From: an uncultured Lachnospiraceae bacterium
GTDB taxonomy: Bacteria > Bacillota > Clostridia > Lachnospirales > Lachnospiraceae
Assembly: GCA_910584205.1 (NCBI GenBank)
Contig: CAJUAA010000002.1
Coordinates: 62,001-126,000, forward strand
Reading direction: 5' to 3'
DNA length: 64,000 nt
The notes under the pieces were generated by a model. That model was not told the origin of the DNA. It saw only the letters and a list, made by a program, of their open reading frames with translations, and ran no database searches. This document shows positions 59,465 to 64,000 of the stretch, in pieces (the stretch's first letter is position 1; the number at the start of each line of letters is the position of its first letter). The position numbers and the translations under genes are program-made.

Positions 59465-61153
59465 ATGGGATTCAAATCCGACATCGAGATCGCACAGGAA
59501 TGTGAGATGAGGCCGATCACTGAGATCGCAGCAAAAGCGGGGATCGACGACAAGTATCTGGAGCAGTACGGAAAGTACAAGGCAAAGATCGACTACAATC
59601 TGTTGAAAGAGTCTGACGCTCCCAACGGCAAGCTGATCCTTGTTACCGCAATCAACCCGACTCCGGCAGGAGAAGGCAAGACCACCACGACCGTAGGTCT
59701 GGCAGACGGTATGCAGAAGCTGGGCAAGAAGGTTATGGTTGCTCTTCGCGAGCCGTCCCTTGGACCGGTCTTCGGTGTAAAAGGCGGCGCTGCAGGCGGC
59801 GGATATGCACAGGTCGTTCCTATGGAAGATATCAACCTTCACTTCACGGGTGACTTCCATGCCATCGGCGCAGCAAACAACCTGTTGGCAGCCATGCTCG
59901 ACAACCATATCTTCCAGGGCAATGAGCTGAACATCGACCCGAGAAAGATCACCTGGAGAAGATGCGTGGACATGAATGACCGTCAGCTTCGTAATGTAGT
60001 GGACGGCCTGGGCGGAAAGACCAACGGTATGCCGAGAGAAGACGGCTATGACATCACCGTTGCATCCGAGATCATGGCAGTTCTGTGTCTGGCAAGCGAT
60101 ATCCTTGACCTGAAGAAGAGACTGGCGAGAATCATCGTTGGTTACACCCGCGGCAAGGCATCCGAGCAGAAACCGGTTACCGCAGGCGACCTGCACGCAG
60201 AAGGCGCTATGGCTGCGCTTCTGAAGGACGCTCTGAAACCGAACCTGGTTCAGACTCTGGAAGGCGTTCCGGCAATCGTTCACGGCGGACCGTTCGCGAA
60301 TATCGCTCATGGCTGTAACTCTGTAACCGCTACGAAGATGGCTCTGAAATTATCCGATTACACCATCACAGAGGCAGGCTTCGGTGCTGACCTGGGTGCT
60401 GAGAAGTTCCTGGATATCAAGTGCCGTATGGCTGGCCTGAAACCCAACGCAGTCGTAGTTGTTGCTACTGTACGTGCTCTGAAGTACAACGGAGGCGTTC
60501 CGAAGGCAGATCTCAACAATGAGAACCTGGAAGCACTGGAGAAGGGTCTTCCGAACCTGCTGAAGCATGTGAGCAACATCACCAACGTATACAAACTTCC
60601 GTGCGTGGTTGCAATCAATGCGTTCCCGACCGATACCAAGGCAGAGCTTGACCTGGTAGAGGCAAAATGTAAAGAACTCGGCGTTAACGTTGCTCTGTCC
60701 GAAGTATGGGCAAAAGGCGGCGAAGGCGGCGTGAAACTGGCAGAAGAGGTTCTTCGCCTGGTTGAGCAGCCCAACGACTTCACCTTCTCCTATGAGCTGG
60801 AAGGCACCTCCATCGAAGACAAGCTGAACGCAATCGTTCAGAAGATCTACGGCGGAAGCAAGGTCGTCCTGACCGCGAATGCGCAGAAGCAGGCGAAAGA
60901 GCTGGAAGCGCTTGGATTCGGCAACTGCCCGATCTGTGTGGCTAAGACCCAGTACAGCCTGACCGACGACCAGACGAAGCTTGGCGCTCCGACCGGATTC
61001 GAAGTAACCGTACGTAACCTGAAGATTTCCGCAGGCGCAGGCTTCATCGTAGCACTGACCGGCGAGATCATGACCATGCCTGGTCTTCCGAAGGTTCCGG
61101 CGGCTGAGAGAATTGATGTGGACGAGACCGGCAAGATCACCGGACTGTTCTAA
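59465..61153 (+). CDS. fhs: Formate-tetrahydrofolate ligase
   Basis: 562 residues. Makes 10-formyl-THF from formate, ATP and THF. P-loop [40 protein letters not shown]; the adenine/folate region includes [28 protein letters not shown] before the ATG. First gene of the methyl-branch unit with fchA and folD. Confidence 0.97.
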   Translation: MGFKSDIEIAQECEMRPITEIAAKAGIDDKYLEQYGKYKAKIDYNLLKESDAPNGKLILVTAINPTPAGEGKTTTTVGLADGMQKLGKKVMVALREPSLGPVFGVKGGAAGGGYAQVVPMEDINLHFTGDFHAIGAANNLLAAMLDNHIFQGNELNIDPRKITWRRCVDMNDRQLRNVVDGLGGKTNGMPREDGYDITVASEIMAVLCLASDILDLKKRLARIIVGYTRGKASEQKPVTAGDLHAEGAMAALLKDALKPNLVQTLEGVPAIVHGGPFANIAHGCNSVTATKMALKLSDYTITEAGFGADLGAEKFLDIKCRMAGLKPNAVVVVATVRALKYNGGVPKADLNNENLEALEKGLPNLLKHVSNITNVYKLPCVVAINAFPTDTKAELDLVEAKCKELGVNVALSEVWAKGGEGGVKLAEEVLRLVEQPNDFTFSYELEGTSIEDKLNAIVQKIYGGSKVVLTANAQKQAKELEALGFGNCPICVAKTQYSLTDDQTKLGAPTGFEVTVRNLKISAGAGFIVALTGEIMTMPGLPKVPAAERIDVDETGKITGLF

Positions 61154-61232
61154 TCAGATTTCGATCAATGAGTAAGACAGCAAGCAGGGAATGTATGTTC
61201 CCTGCTCACTGTCATGTATATGGAGGTAATGT

Positions 61233-61862
61233 ATGGGATTCACAAAAGGCACTTGTGAAGAATTTGTAGATGTGCTTGCGTCAAAAGCTCCGGTTCCGGG
61301 CGGCGGCGGCGCGTCTGCGCTGGTAGGCGCCATCGGCATGGCGCTTGGCAACATGGTCGGAAGCCTGACCGTAGGCAAGAAGAAATACGCGGATGTGGAA
61401 GCGGACATCGTTGCGTTAAAGGAAAAAGCAACGGCGCTCCAGGCAGATTTCCTTCGCCTTGTGGAAGCGGACGCAGAGGCATTTGAGCCGCTGGCAAAAG
61501 CGTACGGCATGCCGAGAGAGACCGAGGAAGAGAAAGCGGAGAAGGCGCGCGTCATGGCCATCGTTCTGAAGGATGCATGCGCGGTTCCCATGGAGATCAT
61601 GGAGAAATGCTGCGAAGCTATCGACGTGATCGAAGAGTTTGCTGCAAAAGGATCGGCTCTTGCGATCTCTGATGCGGGTGTGGGCGTGGTGTTCTGTAAG
61701 GCGGCGCTTCTGGGCGCTTCCCTGAACGTATTCATCAATACCAAATCCATGGCGGACAAGGAATATGCGGCGTCTCTGAACGAGAAAGCAGACAAGATGA
61801 TCGCAGATTACAGCAAAAAGGCGGATGAGATTTTCGCCGCAGTCAATGCAAGGCTGAGATAG
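61233..61862 (+). CDS. fchA: Methenyl-THF cyclohydrolase FchA
   Basis: 209 residues of the FTCD cyclodeaminase-like fold. APVPGGGGASALVGAIGMAL near the start, and ETEEEKAEKARVMAIVLKDA later, fit the family. It dehydrates 10-formyl-THF to methenyl-THF. It overlaps in function with the FolD cyclohydrolase encoded 40 bases downstream; both often coexist in acetogens. Confidence 0.9.
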   Translation: MGFTKGTCEEFVDVLASKAPVPGGGGASALVGAIGMALGNMVGSLTVGKKKYADVEADIVALKEKATALQADFLRLVEADAEAFEPLAKAYGMPRETEEEKAEKARVMAIVLKDACAVPMEIMEKCCEAIDVIEEFAAKGSALAISDAGVGVVFCKAALLGASLNVFINTKSMADKEYAASLNEKADKMIADYSKKADEIFAAVNARLR

Positions 61863-61901
61863 GCCGACGATCAATCAAATAATCAGGAGAAGGGAACAAA
61901 C

Positions 61902-62753
61902 ATGGCAAAACAGTTATTAGGCAAAGAAGTAACTGCTGCACTGAATGAGAGAATCAAAGCAGATGTGGCGGCCCTGAATGCAAAAGGGGTAAAACCGACC
62001 CTCGGTATCATCCGTGTAGGCGAGAGACCGGATGATCTTTCCTATGAGAGAGGCGCAACCAAACGCTGCGAGACGCTCGGTGTGGAGTATAAGAAATATC
62101 TTCTTCCGGCAGATGTGAGCCAGGAAGAGCTTTTAAAGGTAGTAGACGAAGTGAACAACGACGACAATATCCACGGCGTTCTCATGTTCCGTCCGCTTCC
62201 GAAGCACATCGACCAGACTCTGGTAGAGAATGCGCTGGCTGCAGAGAAGGACGTGGACTGCCAGACGGATGCGTCCCTGGGCGGCGTGTTCACCGGCAAA
62301 AAGGTCGGCTTCCCGCCCTGTACGCCGCAGGCATGTATGGAGATTCTGGATCATTACGGAATCGACTGCACCGGTAAAAAGGCGGTCGTGATCGGACGTT
62401 CTCTGGTCGTTGGAAAACCGGCGGCTCAGATGCTGATCAAGAAGAACGCCACGGTTACTACCTGCCATACCAGAACCATCGACATGCCGTCTGTAGCGAG
62501 AGAAGCGGAGATCCTGATCGTAGCGGCAGGCCGTGCAGGCGTGGTTGGAGCAGAATATGTATCTCCGGGCCAGATCGTCATCGACGTAGGCATCAATGTA
62601 AATGCAGAAGGCAAGCTCTGCGGCGATGTGGACTATGCGGCGGTAGAGCCGATCGTAGATTCCATCACTCCGGTACCGGGCGGAGTTGGAAGCGTTACCA
62701 CTTCCGTTCTTGTAGGACACGTAGTGGAAGCGGCTATGAGAAAATTTGCATAA
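61902..62753 (+). CDS. folD: Methylene-THF dehydrogenase/methenyl-THF cyclohydrolase FolD
   Basis: 283 residues. Family segments SYERGATKRCETLGVEYKKY, VLMFRPLPKHIDQTLVENAL, ALAAEKDVDCQTDASLGG and GKKAVVIGRSLVVGKPAAQM (dinucleotide binding), with IDVGINVNAEGKLCGDVDYA near the end. The Tyr and Lys of the cyclohydrolase site are at YERG...KKY. It supplies methylene-THF to MetF. Ends at a terminator. Confidence 0.96.
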   Translation: MAKQLLGKEVTAALNERIKADVAALNAKGVKPTLGIIRVGERPDDLSYERGATKRCETLGVEYKKYLLPADVSQEELLKVVDEVNNDDNIHGVLMFRPLPKHIDQTLVENALAAEKDVDCQTDASLGGVFTGKKVGFPPCTPQACMEILDHYGIDCTGKKAVVIGRSLVVGKPAAQMLIKKNATVTTCHTRTIDMPSVAREAEILIVAAGRAGVVGAEYVSPGQIVIDVGINVNAEGKLCGDVDYAAVEPIVDSITPVPGGVGSVTTSVLVGHVVEAAMRKFA

Positions 62754-62767
62754 TCATTTATGAAAAA

Positions 62768-62807
62768 AACACTCTCCTGTACAGAATCGGCAGGAGAGTG
62801 TTTTTTT
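62768..62807 (+). terminator. Terminator after folD
   Basis: AACACTCTCCTG, loop TACAGAATCGG, CAGGAGAGTGTT and T5. Ends the Wood-Ljungdahl locus. Confidence 0.92.
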
Positions 62808-62828
62808 GAAAGGATTGTTGAGGAAGGT

Positions 62829-63710
62829 ATGAAAAGAAGGACGTATGCGGCGGTCCTGGGCCTGCTGCTGGCAGCTGTATGTCTCATGGCTGCATGCAGT
62901 CAGAAGCTGGCGGTACAGTATTATGCGGAAGAGACGGACAAGGTGACGGAACCGGTGCGGCTGGCGGTGCTGACGGACCTGCACAGTACATTTTACGGGA
63001 AGGGGCAGGAGGAACTGATCCATACGCTTGACAGGCAGGAGCCGGATGCGGTGCTTCTGGTGGGGGATATTGCGGATGACGAGGTGCCTCATGACGGAAC
63101 AAAAGCACTGCTTTCGGCCATTGGCGGCCGGTATCCCTGTTTTTATGTCACGGGAAATCACGAGTACTGGTCGGGGGAGGCGGAAGAGATCAAGGAGATG
63201 ATCGCTTCTTACGGAGTGACGGTCCTGGAAGGGGAGAGCCGCTTTCTAAACGCAGGAGAGCAGAAGATCCAGATCTGCGGAGTCGACGATCCGGATGGAT
63301 TCGGGCGCTGGTTCGGACTGGATTCAGGAACCACGGCAGGGTGGGAGAAACAGCTGGAGGACTGCAGGCTTGCGCTGGATGGAGAATATTATTCGGTATT
63401 GTTGTCCCACCGGCCGGAACGGGTCTCCTGTTATGCTCATCAGCCGGGAGAGGAAACGGCGGGGTTTGACCTGGTCGTGGCGGGCCATGCCCATGGAGGT
63501 CAGGTGCGGGTTCCGGGGATCTTAAACGGCCTGCTGGCGCCGAATCAGGGATGGTTTCCCAGATACGCAGGCGGACGCTACGAGCTGGGGGATACCGTCA
63601 TGATTGTAAGCCGGGGACTGTGCCGGAATCTGCTGCCTCGGATCTTCAACCGTCCGGAGCTGGTGGTGGTGGATCTGGTACCTGCTGATGTGTCGGTTTC
63701 TTCGAAATGA
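62829..63710 (+). CDS. Lipoprotein metallophosphoesterase
   Basis: About 293 residues. Signal MKRRTYAAVLGLLLAAVCLM ending in lipobox LMAAC-S. Calcineurin-like motifs: LAVLTDLHST, AVLLVGDIADD, YVTGNHEYW, SVLLSHRPE and VVAGHAHGGQ. An outside-facing phosphoesterase related to YkuE/LpxH-like UDP or phospholipid enzymes. ATG 62829 is used because the longer frame from 62760 crosses the terminator. Substrate unknown. Confidence 0.88.
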   Translation: MKRRTYAAVLGLLLAAVCLMAACSQKLAVQYYAEETDKVTEPVRLAVLTDLHSTFYGKGQEELIHTLDRQEPDAVLLVGDIADDEVPHDGTKALLSAIGGRYPCFYVTGNHEYWSGEAEEIKEMIASYGVTVLEGESRFLNAGEQKIQICGVDDPDGFGRWFGLDSGTTAGWEKQLEDCRLALDGEYYSVLLSHRPERVSCYAHQPGEETAGFDLVVAGHAHGGQVRVPGILNGLLAPNQGWFPRYAGGRYELGDTVMIVSRGLCRNLLPRIFNRPELVVVDLVPADVSVSSK

Positions 63711-63777
63711 ACTGTATTTGAAAACGGGGAAAGTATGAAAAAACGCTGAAAAAATGTTTTAAAATCGGAAATCAGAC

Positions 63778-63806
63778 TTGACAGTCCGTCTTTTTTGATG
63801 TAGTCT
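63778..63806 (+). promoter_or_regulatory. Promoter of the antiterminator gene
   Basis: -35 TTGACA (63778-63783), 17-base spacer, -10 TAGTCT (63801-63806). It opens onto a RAT-terminator leader. Confidence 0.65.
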
Positions 63807-63812
63807 TTATGT

Positions 63813-63842
63813 AGAGTGTTACTGGTAGAGCAGGCATGACTG
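63813..63842 (+). promoter_or_regulatory. RAT (ribonucleic antiterminator) site
   Basis: AGAGTGTTACTGGTAGAGCA then GGCATGACTG is close to the LicT/SacY RAT consensus (GGATTGTTACTG...GCAGGCAAAACC). BglG-type proteins bind it to prevent the terminator that follows. Confidence 0.75.
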
Positions 63843-63846
63843 AAAG

Positions 63847-63869
63847 GATGTACGTGGTACATCTTTTTT
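63847..63869 (+). terminator. Regulated terminator after the RAT
   Basis: GATGTAC-GTG-GTACATC and T6; the stem can lengthen to 63843. It abuts the RAT, so protein binding and hairpin could be exclusive. Confidence 0.8.
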
Positions 63870-63914
63870 GTCGTGCTTTTTTTGTACACAGAACGAGAGA
63901 TCGAGGGAGAGAAG

Positions 63915-64000
63915 ATGGCCATGAAACTGCTCAAGGCACTGAACAACAATGTGGCGCTGGTACTGGATGATAAGAAAAGAGAATCAGTGGTTATGGGCCG
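63915..64000 (+). CDS. BglG/LicT-family antiterminator, N-terminus (cut by window end)
   Basis: The first 28 codons, MAMKLLKALNNNVALVLDDK and then KRESVVMGR, match the CAT RNA-binding domain that begins LicT, SacY and BglG (KVLNNNVVLV...VMGKG). The gene runs off the window. It controls sugar PTS genes that should lie beyond, as well as itself through the RAT leader. Confidence 0.8.
   Translation, partial: MAMKLLKALNNNVALVLDDKKRESVVMG

Noticed and set aside
62760..62828. Longer phosphoesterase start at 62760
   Set aside because: The extra codons are the folD terminator; the lipoprotein signal begins at 62829.

Overview
The window reads as chromosomal DNA of a motile, Gram-positive anaerobe of the Clostridia that can carry out Wood-Ljungdahl (acetyl-CoA pathway) metabolism, most likely a Lachnospiraceae acetogen. 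The grounds are a complete acetyl-CoA synthase/CO dehydrogenase locus with clostridial gene content, a Bacillus/Clostridia-type flgM-flgN-flgK-flgL-yviE-fliW-csrA operon, AGGAGG-type ribosome sites and intrinsic terminators. The genus is inference.

Layout: (1) 1-9.8 kb, AT-rich surface-glycan island: CgeB-type, GT2 and GT11 glycosyltransferases, a sugar/macrolide-type methyltransferase, and a phosphocholine decoration set (licD, licA, licC) in which licA is split by an IS630-family element. A compact type III toxin-antitoxin module (ToxN/AbiQ-like RNase plus three 36-nt antitoxin RNA repeats) lies in the same island. (2) 9.8-29 kb, flagellar region: a ParA/ComFB pair, fliD-fliS-(fliT-like)-nucleotidyltransferase on the plus strand, the flgM...csrA operon on the minus strand, then an accessory plus-strand run (FliK-like, FlhB C-terminal-like, lytic transglycosylase, PilZ, glycosyltransferase-TPR, FliD-C-like protein). 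Sigma-28-like -10 elements precede several of these units. (3) 29-41 kb, accessory genes: a frameshifted DUF4325 remnant, an orphan ATPase, a TetR-controlled five-gene operon (SCP2 protein, membrane hydrolase, condensation-like acyltransferase, carrier protein, adenylate-forming ligase), a BceAB/BceRS-type antimicrobial peptide resistance module, and an autoregulated MerR protein. (4) 41-62.8 kb, Wood-Ljungdahl locus: MetV-RnfC2 fusion, MetV, MetF; nickel handling (His-rich protein, CooT, CooC); CooS/AcsA, second CooC, AcsB, AcsD, AcsC, AcsE, two membrane proteins, the corrinoid activator AcsV, DUF3786, Fhs, FchA, FolD. (5) 62.8-64 kb: a lipoprotein phosphoesterase and the start of a BglG/LicT antiterminator preceded by its own RAT/terminator leader.

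How it works together: Fhs, FchA, FolD and MetF/MetV/RnfC2 reduce formate to methyl-tetrahydrofolate; AcsE moves the methyl group to the corrinoid protein AcsCD, kept active by AcsV; CooS supplies CO and AcsB joins methyl, CO and CoA. CooC, CooT and the His-rich protein probably deliver nickel to CooS and AcsB. No formate dehydrogenase, hydrogenase or Rnf operon is in the window.

The most distinctive items are the type III toxin-antitoxin module, whose repeats show compensatory base changes, the TetR-controlled carrier-protein/ligase operon of unknown product, the MetV-RnfC2 fusion, and the nickel-handling genes behind a promoter whose spacer holds a CCCCATGGGG palindrome. I saw no tRNA, rRNA or CRISPR array.
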